Of a stretch of DNA of 64,000 nt, positions 35,405 through 43,801 are shown piece after piece. Source of the DNA: QHXW01 sp035297145 (GTDB lineage: Bacteria > Acidobacteriota > Terriglobia > Bryobacterales > Bryobacteraceae); the NCBI GenBank assembly GCA_035297145.1, contig DATGZN010000046.1:62001-126000 (forward strand), written 5' to 3'. How positions within the stretch are numbered: the stretch's first letter is position 1; each line of letters begins with the position of its first letter. The position numbers and the translations under genes were made by a program. The notes under the pieces are model-generated. The model was not told the origin of the DNA. It saw only the letters and a list, made by a program, of their open reading frames with translations, and searched no databases.

Positions 35405-37791
35405 AGCCGGCGACACCAAAGGGGCGCACCAGCCTGCTGAACAAGGCGCTCGTGGCCAATGTTGTTCTGGTCGGGACCTCGCTCGCCTGCATGGCAGGGT
35501 TTCTGACCGTGCAGCAGCGCTGGGTGTTGCAGGACCAGTTGGAAGCGCGCGCCGGCCTCTTGGCCGAATCACTGGCCAGCCAAAGCGAGCTGGCGATGTT
35601 GGTACATAACCGGCCGGAGCTGGAACGAAGCGCCACGGCCGCGCTATCGAACGAAGACGTTCTGTATGTACGGATTTCGGATGCGTCCGGCAACCTGGTG
35701 GTTACCGCCGCTCGCCCCGACTTTCCGCTGAGCGCCATACCCACCAGACTGCTGGGGAGCGGAATAGCGAAAACAGCCACCATCTTCAGCGGCCCGGAGC
35801 CACATGTGAAGTTCATTGACATCGGCAAGCCGCTGGCGGCGCACTCGGGACCCGAGGTGCTCGACTGGGAGGCGCCGGCGGCAGCATCGAACCGGGGTGT
35901 GGTGCGTGTGGGCCTTTCCATGGCTAAGCAGCGGACGGTGTTCGTACGCTCGGTGGCCAACGGGCTTACGGTCGCCATCGTCACTCTGATCCTGATCCTG
36001 TCTGTCCACTACTTCCAGCTCCGCCGCATCCTCCGGCCGTTGCATGTCCTTGTCACTTTCAGCCGGCGGGTCGCGGCCGGCGATCTGAAGCAGCGGGCTC
36101 CGGTAGTCACGATTGACGAGGTTTTCGAACTTACCGTCGCTTTCAATCACATGGTGGAAGAACTCGACGTCTCGCGGCAGGAGCTGGTTCGCCTGGTACA
36201 GGAGGCGCAGGAGGCCAACCGTCTCAAGAGCGAGTTCCTGGCGAATGTGAGTCATGAGATCCGTACCCCCATGAACGGCATTCTGGGGATGACCGAGCTG
36301 GTACTGCAGACGAATCTGACGCCGGAGCAGCGGGACTATGCCGCGACGGTGCAGAATTCGGCGATGGCCCTTCTATCGGTCATTAATGACGTTCTGGATT
36401 TTTCGCGCATCGAAGCGGGAAAGATGGTGCTGGATCCGATCACCTTCGCGCCGCAGGAGGTACTGGCACACGCGTTACGGACGCTGGCGCTGCGGGCGCA
36501 TCAGAAAGGGGTCGAGATTTTGTGCCAGGTTGCGCCCGATGTTCCCCAAATGCTAGTGGGAGATTCTACACGCTTGCGGCAGATCCTGCTGAATCTGGTG
36601 GGCAATGCGGTGAAGTTCACCGAAGCCGGCGAAGTGCTGGTGTCGGCTAGGATCGAGCCGGAATTGGATGAAGCGCCCATGCTACATTTTGAGGTTCGCG
36701 ATACGGGGATCGGGATCGCGCCGGAGCGGCAACAGGCTGTTTTCGAGGCCTTCACTCAAGCTGACGGCTCAACCACACGCAAGTACGGCGGGACGGGACT
36801 GGGTTTGAGTATCTGTGCACGGCTGGTTGACCTGATGGGCGGCCGGATCTGGGTGGAAAGCCGTCCGGGCGAAGGCAGCGCGTTTCACTTCACGATGCGC
36901 ACCGCCCGGGCCGCTGAGCCGGTTCCGGCTAGCGAACGCGGAAGGGAAACTCGATTGGCCGGCCGGCGTGTTCTGATTGTCGACGACAACGCGACTTGCC
37001 GCGGGATACTGGCCGACTCGTGCACGCGTTGGGGCATGCATGGGGATCAGGCGGATGGCGCGCATAGGGGTCTTGAGATGATGCGCGAGGCACGGGCCGC
37101 GGGAAGGCCGTACGGTCTCGTGTTGCTGGACGCGCAGATGCCGGAAATGGGCGGTTTTGCGGCTGCCGCGCGCATCCACGAGGACGAAGGCCTGAACGGC
37201 CCCGCTTTGGTCCTGATGCTCAGCTCATGCGATCTGCCGAACGATGCGGTTCGTTGCCACGCGCTCGGCGTGGTGAAGTATCTGGTGAAGCCGGTCATGC
37301 CAGCCGATTTGCAGGAAGCCATTCTGATCACCCTGGGTCTGGAAGACAGGAGACAAGAGGAGCGCACGGCGGAGGCTTCTTCGAGCGGGGCCCAAACCCT
37401 GGCGGGGCGGAGGGTGCTGGTGGCTGAGGACCACCCTGTCAATCGCAAATTGGTCACCAGGCTGCTCGAGAAACGGTCGCTGGTACCCGTGCTTGCTTCG
37501 AACGGCCGTGAGGTTCTGCGCGCGCTCGAATCCGACACCTTCGACTTGATCCTGATGGACATCCAGATGCCCGTCATGGATGGACTGCAAACCACCGCCG
37601 CCATTCGCCAGCGCGAGCGGGAGACCGGGGGGCATGTGCCGATTCTCGCCATGACGGCGCACGCGATGGACCGCGACCGGGAAAGGTGCCTGGAAGTGGG
37701 TATGGACGCATATGTCACCAAACCGGTAAGTCCCGAGGAACTGTACCGCGCGATCGAGGACTTGCTGGCTGAGCCTGGGCATGTGAGCTGA
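35401..37791 (+). CDS. Hybrid sensor histidine kinase with two receiver domains
   Basis: 796 residues from ATG 35401 (ATGA overlap with the upstream gene). A TM helix lies at ~17-38. A periplasmic sensor of ~130 residues follows, then a second TM (VANGLTVAIVTLILILSVHY) and HAMP. HisKA is ANVSHEIRTPMNGILGMTEL with the phospho-His. HATPase_c shows NLVGNAVKFTEAG, DTGIGIAPE and GTGLGLSICARL. Receiver 1 (RVLIVDDNATCRG, LLDAQMPEMGG) and receiver 2 (RVLVAEDHPVNRKL, LILMDIQMPVMDG, VTKPVSPEEL) follow. There is no HPt or output domain, so the final partner is unknown. Confidence 0.95.
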   Translation: MKPATPKGRTSLLNKALVANVVLVGTSLACMAGFLTVQQRWVLQDQLEARAGLLAESLASQSELAMLVHNRPELERSATAALSNEDVLYVRISDASGNLVVTAARPDFPLSAIPTRLLGSGIAKTATIFSGPEPHVKFIDIGKPLAAHSGPEVLDWEAPAAASNRGVVRVGLSMAKQRTVFVRSVANGLTVAIVTLILILSVHYFQLRRILRPLHVLVTFSRRVAAGDLKQRAPVVTIDEVFELTVAFNHMVEELDVSRQELVRLVQEAQEANRLKSEFLANVSHEIRTPMNGILGMTELVLQTNLTPEQRDYAATVQNSAMALLSVINDVLDFSRIEAGKMVLDPITFAPQEVLAHALRTLALRAHQKGVEILCQVAPDVPQMLVGDSTRLRQILLNLVGNAVKFTEAGEVLVSARIEPELDEAPMLHFEVRDTGIGIAPERQQAVFEAFTQADGSTTRKYGGTGLGLSICARLVDLMGGRIWVESRPGEGSAFHFTMRTARAAEPVPASERGRETRLAGRRVLIVDDNATCRGILADSCTRWGMHGDQADGAHRGLEMMREARAAGRPYGLVLLDAQMPEMGGFAAAARIHEDEGLNGPALVLMLSSCDLPNDAVRCHALGVVKYLVKPVMPADLQEAILITLGLEDRRQEERTAEASSSGAQTLAGRRVLVAEDHPVNRKLVTRLLEKRSLVPVLASNGREVLRALESDTFDLILMDIQMPVMDGLQTTAAIRQRERETGGHVPILAMTAHAMDRDRERCLEVGMDAYVTKPVSPEELYRAIEDLLAEPGHVS

Positions 37792-38001
37792 GCCGTATCA
37801 GCCCGAACCGGCTTCATGGCCCGGGGCGTGCTGGTTCCAGTCGCAGGAAACCAGGCCGGTGTGACTCGATCGCCGATTTCGGATGCGTCACATCCACGGC
37901 AGGGAGTGATGGTCAGAGTGCCCGTCTGGTCCAACTTCCCGTAGTGCGCTAAGAGTGCGTTGATTCTGGCAGGGGTCGTGTCCGCGTTAACCACCCATTC
38001 C

Positions 38002-38049
38002 TGTAGCGTGGGGATACCGCGGGGTTGGCGGGATACCCGCGGCTTTTCT
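38002..38049 (+). repeat. REP-like palindromic repeat, copy C
   Basis: A 48-bp copy starting TGTAGCGTGGGGATACCGC and ending GATACCCGCGGCTTTTCT. It is closest to copy A and forms the left half of an inverted pair with copy D. Confidence 0.7.
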
Positions 38050-38065
38050 CACGTGCCTGCCTCAC

Positions 38066-38106
38066 AGCCGCAGGTACCCGCAAACGGCGCGTGTCCCTGC
38101 GCTACA
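38066..38106 (-). repeat. REP-like palindromic repeat, copy D (inverted)
   Basis: On the minus strand it reads TGTAGCGCAGGGACAC, then GTTTGCGGGTACCTGCGGCT, a diverged copy facing copy C at 17 bp distance. Such head-to-head doublets are typical of bacterial REP elements. The IS110 remnant begins directly to its right. Confidence 0.55.
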
Positions 38107-38248
38107 TCCGTCGATCAACGCAGAATTAGATGGAATGAGAAGGCCGGTCCGTCGGCGGGATGCGATACGCTCCCAATGAGAAACGCACTCAAGGTGCAAT
38201 CGAAAGGAAACCGGCCATGAGGAAGCATATCACCACAAAGAGTCTGCA
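38107..38248 (+). ncRNA. Candidate IS110 bridge-RNA region (relic)
   Basis: Non-coding leader between REP copy D and the IS110 transposase fragment, where IS110 elements encode their bridge RNA. GGCCGGT (38142-38148) pairs with ACCGGCC (38210-38216), enclosing a 61-nt region. Inside, a GCAC/GTGC hairpin lies at 38185-38197, and GGCGGGAT (38154-38161) is identical to part of REP copies A and C. The structure was judged by eye only. Confidence 0.3.
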
Positions 38249-38394
38249 GTGACCAGGAAGAGAGCCAACCGGAAGCTGACGGTGGGCATCGATCTGGGAG
38301 ATCGAAGTAGTCGCTACTGCATATTGGACGAGCAGGGCGAAGTACTGGCGGAGGGTAGCGTGGCGACGACCAAGAAAGGCTTTGCCCGATTCGC
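38249..38394 (+). mobile_element. IS110-family transposase, 5' fragment
   Basis: GTG 38249 begins a frame with KLTVGIDLGDRSSRYCILDE, then QGEVLAEGSVATTKKGF. This is the DEDD-type N-terminal start of IS110 transposases; the first catalytic Asp is in GIDLGD. After ~45 residues the similarity ends, and the sequence joins the tail of a permease gene around 38385-38395. The rest of the transposase is gone, so the element is inactive. Confidence 0.8.
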
Positions 38395-38664
38395 ATGGCG
38401 CTGGGAGCCGAACCCGGCCGTGTGCTTCGAATGGTAATGGGGGAAGTGGCTCTTCTGATTAGCTTCGGTTTGGCGATTGGATTAGGCGCGGCGATCGCAA
38501 TCACGCGCTTCATCGAAAGCTTGCTCTACGGGATGAAGCCGAACGACCCATGGACCCTTTCATTGGCTGCCGCGGTGCTAGCCTTGGTGGCTACGCTGGC
38601 CGGGTTGGTGCCCGCGCACAGGGCCTCGCGGCTCGATCCGCTGAACGCTCTTCGCGAAGAGTAG
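38395..38664 (+). pseudogene. C-terminal remnant of an ADOP permease
   Basis: 89 residues that match the last FtsX block of ADOP proteins: MALGAEPGRVLRMVMGEVAL, RFIESLLYGMKPNDPWTLSL and ending HRASRLDPLNALREE. There is no upstream remainder; it is fused to the IS110 fragment. It lies just upstream of a complete padR-ADOP pair, so it may be the tail of an older neighbouring ADOP gene. Confidence 0.8.
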
Positions 38665-38720
38665 GGCAGCCAGCCCGTATCTAAAGGGCAAGCGGCATTC
38701 GTGCTGACGGCGCGATGGAT

Positions 38721-38776
38721 TCTAGCAGACAATCTAGTAGACGAACAATTTGTTTTCTACTAGAATGTCTTCTAGA
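38721..38776 (+). promoter_or_regulatory. padR operator/promoter with two nested dyads
   Basis: Four half-sites TCTAGCAGA (38721-38729), TCTAGTAGA (38733-38741), TCTACTAGA (38756-38764) and TCTTCTAGA (38768-38776) are placed symmetrically around one axis at 38748/38749. The inner pair is perfectly inverted. TAGACG (38738-38743), 17 bp and TAGAAT (38761-38766) give a promoter inside it, ending 13 bp before the padR ATG. Confidence 0.7.
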
Positions 38777-38779
38777 CTC

Positions 38780-39136
38780 ATGGCTGAGAGCGAACCTAAG
38801 GACAATCACGTCGAGTTGCTGCAGGGCACTCTCGACATGCTGATATTGCGGACCCTCCAATGGGGACCGCAGCATGGGCATGGCATTGGCCAGGCTATCC
38901 GGCAGAGCTCGGCGGATTTGCTGCAAATCGAGCGCGGGTCTCTGTACCCCGCGCTGCATCGTCTGGAGGATCGGGGCCTGATCTCGGCGGAATGGAAGAG
39001 CTCGGAGCTAAACCGGCGGGCAAAGTATTACCGGCTGACGGCGGCGGGACGGAAGCAATTACTGACCGAGCAATCGAAATGGAAGCTGCTGGTTCGCGCC
39101 ATCACCCGCGTGATGCGTCCGGCGCAAGGCGGTTAA
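38780..39136 (+). CDS. PadR-family transcriptional regulator
   Basis: 118 residues from ATG 38780; upstream in-frame starts at 38750 and 38765 fall inside the operator. Signature: VELLQGTLDMLILRTLQWGP, GSLYPALHRLEDRGLISAEW and NRRAKYYRLTAAGRKQLL. It is closely related to the padR at 22348-22716. It precedes an ADOP permease by 3 bp. The nested TCTAGNAGA operator argues for autorepression. There is no Shine-Dalgarno between the operator and the ATG, so a very short leader is likely. Confidence 0.93.
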   Translation: MAESEPKDNHVELLQGTLDMLILRTLQWGPQHGHGIGQAIRQSSADLLQIERGSLYPALHRLEDRGLISAEWKSSELNRRAKYYRLTAAGRKQLLTEQSKWKLLVRAITRVMRPAQGG

Positions 39137-39139
39137 GCC

Positions 39140-41878
39140 ATGCGGTGGCGGCTTTGGCGATCGAAACAGCGCGAGGCCGATCTCGACGACGAGATTGCGC
39201 ATGATCTGGCGGCTGAGGCGCAGGAACGAATCCGTTCAGGCGCCTCGCGCGAAGAAGCCGAACGGGCCAGCCATCGCGATTTCGGGAACGTGCTGCTGCT
39301 CAAGGAGGATATTCGCGAAATGTGGGGCTTAACTTCACTCGAACGGCTCGGCCAAGACGTTCGTTACGGCTGGCGCACCTTGTGCAAGAACCCGTTGTTC
39401 GCCATCATGGCGGTGCTGTCGCTGGCCCTGGGTATTGGCGCGAACACTGCGATTTACAGCGTGATGGACGCCATTATGATCCGCGCCCTGCCGGTACGGA
39501 ATCCAGGTGAATTGGTGGTCCTGAACTGGCGCGCCCGGCAAGATGACGGTGTCGTACAGAGCCATAACGGCTCCTCTTACGACGAGCCGGGCGGCGGTAT
39601 GACGAGCCCGGATTTCCCGTGGCCCGCCTACGAACTTCTTGGTCATAACAACTCGTTCGCGACACTTTTCGCATACAAGGGAGCGGGGCGGCTGAACCTG
39701 ACAGTCAACGGGCAAGCCGAGCTCGGCCCCGTCGAATTCGTCTCGGGAAACTTTTTCAGCGGTCTCGGAATCGTTCCGGCCGCGGGCCGGCTCATTGGCG
39801 ATAACGATAACCGTACCGGCGCTTCACAAGTGGCGGTTCTCAGTTACAGCTATTGGAGCGGCCGATTCGGCGGAGATTCCGCGGCCATTGGCCAAACCAT
39901 CAGCATCAATAACATTCCGTTTACCATCACAGGGGTCGCGGCGCCCGAATTCTTCGGGGTCACACCAGGCTCCGCGCCAGTGCTATACATCCCCATCGTG
40001 AACCGCCCGTCGCTCGCCCGGAACTACGGCAACGAGCATGACACGATGTTCACGGATGCGCATTTTTATTGGGCCGACATGATGGGCCGCTTGCGCCCCG
40101 GCGTTACGCTGGCGCAGGCGCAGGCCGAGCTGGCCGCGCGATTCCACCAGTTCGAGTTGGCCTCGGCAAGTAACGATAGAGAGCGGGCCGACCTTCCAGC
40201 GCTTTGGCTCGAAGAAGGCGGCTCGGGCGTCGACTCGCTGCGCCGCCGGTACTCCAAGCCGCTTTTTGTGCTGATGGCTATGGTCGCGTTCATTCTGACG
40301 ATCGCCTGCGCTAACGTTGCGAACCTGCTCCTCGCTCGCGCCAGCGCGAGGCGCCGCGAAATGGCCGTGCGGCTCAGCCTGGGCGCGGGCCGGCTTCGCG
40401 TGATGCGGCAGTTGCTTACCGAAAGCCTACTCCTTGCGCTGCCGGGAGGTGTCCTCGGCCTGGGCGTCGCGGCCGCGGGAATTCGTTTCCTGATCTGGCT
40501 GCTCTCCGGTGGCGATCAGGATTTCAGCCTCCACGCGCAACTCGACTGGCGCATCCTGGCTTTCACAATTGCAGTCGCGTTAGCCACAGGGATTCTTTTC
40601 GGGCTCGCACCCGCCATTGAGGCCACGCGCGTGGACCTCACCCCCGCTCTCAAAGAAACTCGCGCCAGCGTCGCGCGCAGCCGCGGACATCGCTTCGGCC
40701 TCGGCAGTTTCCTTGTGGTGGTCCAGATCGCTCTTTCCCTGCTGCTGGTGCTGGGGGCCGCAATTTTTGTTCGCACCCTTGCCAACCTACATTCGGTGGA
40801 AATCGGCTTCAATCAGGAGAATCTGCTGACGTTCAGTCTGGATGCCAGCCAGGCAGGATACAAAGGTGCGGAGTTGAAGGCATTCTATACCCGCATGGAC
40901 GAACGGTTCCGTTCTCTGCCGGGCGTACGCGCCGCCACCATTACGGACATGCCACTGGTTGCCAACTCGGGCAGTTCGACCCACGTCATCCTGCCGGGCG
41001 TTCCCAAACAGAACGGCCGCGACGGCCCGAGCACGTTCTATGTTTCGGTCGGTCCCACATTTTTCGAAACCATGCAGCTTCCCATCCTGCTCGGGCGGCC
41101 CATTGACGCCCACGATGTGGAGGGCGCACCCGTCGCCGTGGTGATCAACGAAGTCTTCGCGAAGAAGTATTTTCCCAATCAGAATCCCATCGGGCGGCGC
41201 TTCGGTCTCGGTAACTCGGAAGCCGGCGACCTGACCATCGTGGGCATTGCGAGAAACGCTCGTTACAACTCACTGAAGAACGCGATTCCGCCAGTTGCGT
41301 ACCTCTCCAGCCTGCAGAACGTCGTCAAGAGCCCGCCCATGGCGATGTTTTTTGAATTGCGAACGGCAGGCAACCCTGTGGCGCTCACCGAGACCGTTCG
41401 CAAGGCTGTGCATGAAGCCGCGCCGAATGTTCCCATCATGGGAATGATGACGCAGACCGAGCGCATCGACAGCACCATCGTTCAGGAGCGGACCTTCGCC
41501 GATCTCTGCACGGCGTTCGCGGTTCTCGCGCTGATGATCGCATGCGTGGGGCTGTACGGCACCATGGCGTACGCCGTATCGCGCCGTACGAATGAAATTG
41601 GCATCCGGATGGCTCTGGGCGCCGACCGGCGGCGTATCATATGGATGGTTCTGCGCGAGGTGCTCGCGCTAGCTGCCCTAGGGCTTACCGTCGGTCTCGT
41701 CTGCGCCTGGACCGCTATGTCCACGATCCAATCCTTCGTGTTCGGAATGAAGCCCGCCGACCCAATCGCGATATTACTTGCAGCTGGAATCCTGGCCGCA
41801 GCGTTGGTTTTGGCCGGATTTGCGCCCGCCGCGAGAGCGTCTCGAATTGATCCACTCACCGCGCTGCGGCATGAGTAG
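39140..41878 (+). CDS. ADOP-type ABC transporter permease
   Basis: 912 residues. The prefix domain MRWRLWRSKQREADLDDEIA (residues 1-20) is followed by RYGWRTLCKNPLFAIMAVLS, LALGIGAN, a first MacB_PCD, an FtsX block (REMAVRLSLGAGRLRVMRQL), a second MacB_PCD and a final FtsX block (NEIGIRMALGADRRRIIWMV). It ends ARASRIDPLTALRHE. It is translationally close to padR (3 bp). No partner ATPase is seen. The substrate is unknown; these proteins are commonly thought to work with distant MacB-like ATPases. Confidence 0.93.
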   Translation: MRWRLWRSKQREADLDDEIAHDLAAEAQERIRSGASREEAERASHRDFGNVLLLKEDIREMWGLTSLERLGQDVRYGWRTLCKNPLFAIMAVLSLALGIGANTAIYSVMDAIMIRALPVRNPGELVVLNWRARQDDGVVQSHNGSSYDEPGGGMTSPDFPWPAYELLGHNNSFATLFAYKGAGRLNLTVNGQAELGPVEFVSGNFFSGLGIVPAAGRLIGDNDNRTGASQVAVLSYSYWSGRFGGDSAAIGQTISINNIPFTITGVAAPEFFGVTPGSAPVLYIPIVNRPSLARNYGNEHDTMFTDAHFYWADMMGRLRPGVTLAQAQAELAARFHQFELASASNDRERADLPALWLEEGGSGVDSLRRRYSKPLFVLMAMVAFILTIACANVANLLLARASARRREMAVRLSLGAGRLRVMRQLLTESLLLALPGGVLGLGVAAAGIRFLIWLLSGGDQDFSLHAQLDWRILAFTIAVALATGILFGLAPAIEATRVDLTPALKETRASVARSRGHRFGLGSFLVVVQIALSLLLVLGAAIFVRTLANLHSVEIGFNQENLLTFSLDASQAGYKGAELKAFYTRMDERFRSLPGVRAATITDMPLVANSGSSTHVILPGVPKQNGRDGPSTFYVSVGPTFFETMQLPILLGRPIDAHDVEGAPVAVVINEVFAKKYFPNQNPIGRRFGLGNSEAGDLTIVGIARNARYNSLKNAIPPVAYLSSLQNVVKSPPMAMFFELRTAGNPVALTETVRKAVHEAAPNVPIMGMMTQTERIDSTIVQERTFADLCTAFAVLALMIACVGLYGTMAYAVSRRTNEIGIRMALGADRRRIIWMVLREVLALAALGLTVGLVCAWTAMSTIQSFVFGMKPADPIAILLAAGILAAALVLAGFAPAARASRIDPLTALRHE

Positions 41879-42110
41879 TTGAATTTTCGGCTATCAAGCC
41901 CCGCACCAAGCAAGTCGATGGCCCTTGCCACAGAATTGGGACAAATCGGACGAGTAGTCCGCATCGCCCTCAAGCTCACGCGGCTTTTTGCAACGTGGCC
42001 GTAGAATGGGCGACAGAGGAAGCGTCTACCCGAGTGCGCGCCACACTCGAGTGACGGAAACGCAAGCATCTCTAGAGCGGCCCAGGTTCGGCCCGGATCG
42101 AGGAACGCAA

Positions 42111-42563
42111 GTGGCACGGAATTCGGTTGCAGGTCAAACCATTCTGGCGGTTTTCCCGGCTGGTGAAGATCGCACGGCGCTCGATAGAATATTCGGGCAG
42201 ACGGATTGGCGGGTGCAGTTCGCCGGAAGTTTGGAAGAGGCTCAGGCTGCGCGGCACGGGTGCGCCGTCGCGGTTGTGATCAGCCAGACCCGCCTCCCCG
42301 ACGGCCATACCTGGAAGGATTTACTCCAACATCTGCAAAGTATGCCGGATCCACCGCCGCTGGTAGTGGTAGATCGCCTGGCCGACGATCGGCTGTGGGC
42401 GGAGGTGCTTAACCTCGGGGCTTACGATTTGTTGATGACGCCATTCGAGGCCAGGGAAGTGCTGCGGACGATGACTCTGGCTTGCGGCTTCGGAAACGAT
42501 TTCCCGGAAACGGCAAAGGCGCGGCAGGAGCCGCTCAAATCCGAGGCCGCGGGCCTCTCCTAA
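42111..42563 (+). CDS. Receiver-like (pseudo response regulator) protein
   Basis: 150 residues from GTG 42111, preceded by GAGG 8 nt upstream; longer starts at 42006 or 42051 lack a ribosome binding site. AGQTILAVFPAGEDRTALDR and CAVAVVISQTRLPDGHTWKD follow the receiver fold. The usual acidic pair is absent and the phospho-acceptor position is Gln/Thr. DLLMTPFEAREVLRTM matches the alpha4-beta5 region with Thr in place of Lys. It is probably not phosphorylatable; the role is unknown. Confidence 0.6.
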   Translation: MARNSVAGQTILAVFPAGEDRTALDRIFGQTDWRVQFAGSLEEAQAARHGCAVAVVISQTRLPDGHTWKDLLQHLQSMPDPPPLVVVDRLADDRLWAEVLNLGAYDLLMTPFEAREVLRTMTLACGFGNDFPETAKARQEPLKSEAAGLS

Positions 42564-42591
42564 GCACACGGGCGCGCGGCGGCGCTTGAGA

Positions 42592-42753
42592 TCAGGCGGC
42601 TCGGTACGATACGTCGAGTCGTGGAGAAGATCCGTTCTCTTCGTACTCGCGGCTTTCCAGGATGAGCACGGAGTCGTGCGAGTCATCGAACCAGTCTGCC
42701 CGCGGTTTTGTGGGGGAATGTTCCGGTTGCCTTGGATTCGGGTTGGGTTTCAT
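42592..42753 (-). CDS. Hypothetical small protein
   Basis: 53 residues, Pro-rich N terminus (MKPNPNPRQPEHSPTKPRAD) and DSHDSVLILESREYEENGSS. GGAG lies 5 nt before the ATG. It sits in the otherwise empty 333-bp gap before the isomerase gene. No family is recognised. Confidence 0.4.
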   Translation of the reverse strand: MKPNPNPRQPEHSPTKPRADWFDDSHDSVLILESREYEENGSSPRLDVSYRAA

Positions 42754-42895
42754 ATCAGCTCCGGACCCATAGTACGCTGAACTCGCGAATTCTCCGAGCG
42801 CACTAGGTCCAATTGGACGGGTGGACCAATTCGGACCGGCCACCAGCCTTGTCGCCGCCGCACGCGGGCGCGGCAAAAGGAATAAACTAGCGCTC

Positions 42896-43789
42896 ATGCA
42901 GACATTTCTAAACCGCCGCCAGCTCTTCCAGGCGGCCGCGGCAGCCACGGCCATAGGGTCGACCATGGCCGATCAGAAGAAGATGCGGCTGGGTGTCGTG
43001 ACCGGCCTTTCCAAGGATCCGGACTCCGTTATAAAACGGGTACACGATCTCGGGTTCCCCACTTGCCAACTCGGCATCCGGGGCCTGGATGACGCCACAG
43101 CGGCAAAAACGCGCGAGGCGCTGGCCAAGTACGGGGTGGAGGCAAGCTCCGCGATCGCCGGGGGGCCGGGGCCAGAGATTTACGATTTCTATAAGGGGCC
43201 GCTCACGATCGGCGTGGCGCCGCGCCAGTACCGGGAACAGCGGATTGCGCGAATCAAACAGGTATCGGACTTCGCCAAGAAGGTCGGGATATCAGGCGTG
43301 CAGACGCACTGCGGGTTCATCCCCGAAGACCCGAATGAGCCGCTATATACCGAGACCGTGAACGCCATCCGTGAAGTGGCGCAGTACTGCAAGCAGAACG
43401 GGCAGACGTTTCGGTGCGAGACTGGGCAGGAGACGCCGATCACCCTGATTCGCGCCATTAAAGACGTGGGGCTGGACAACGTCGGAGTCAACTTCGATGT
43501 GGCCAACTTAATTCTGTATGGCAAGGCGAACCCGGCTGATGCGGTGGAACTGCTGGGGCCATACGTCATGGGGGTTCACGCCAAGGACGGGCTTTATCCG
43601 ACTGATCCAAAGAAATTGGGCAAGGAGGTTCCGATCGGTGAGGGCAAGGTGAACTTTCCTGTGATCATCGAGCATTTGAAGAAAATCGGCTACCAGAACC
43701 CTCTAACGATCGAACGTGAGATCGAGGGGGCTAAGCAGACCGACGATATTCTGGCATCAAAAGCATACTTAGAAAAGTTGATTGGCTAG
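42896..43789 (+). CDS. Tat-exported sugar phosphate isomerase/epimerase-like TIM barrel
   Basis: 297 residues from ATG 42896. The N terminus NRRQLFQAAAAATAIGSTMA is a twin-arginine signal with Ala-rich core. The mature domain is an AP-endonuclease-2/xylose-isomerase-like barrel: MRLGVVTGLSKDPDSV, CQLGIRGLDD, GVQTHCGFIPED, CETGQETPITLIRAI, NVGVNFDVANLILYG, HAKDGLYPTD and EREIEGAKQTDDI, supplying the expected metal-binding Glu, Asp and His. It is 12 bp upstream of a Gfo/Idh/MocA oxidoreductase that also has a Tat signal, suggesting a periplasmic sugar-conversion pair. Confidence 0.9.
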   Translation: MQTFLNRRQLFQAAAAATAIGSTMADQKKMRLGVVTGLSKDPDSVIKRVHDLGFPTCQLGIRGLDDATAAKTREALAKYGVEASSAIAGGPGPEIYDFYKGPLTIGVAPRQYREQRIARIKQVSDFAKKVGISGVQTHCGFIPEDPNEPLYTETVNAIREVAQYCKQNGQTFRCETGQETPITLIRAIKDVGLDNVGVNFDVANLILYGKANPADAVELLGPYVMGVHAKDGLYPTDPKKLGKEVPIGEGKVNFPVIIEHLKKIGYQNPLTIEREIEGAKQTDDILASKAYLEKLIG

Positions 43790-43801
43790 GAGAAAACGGC
43801 A

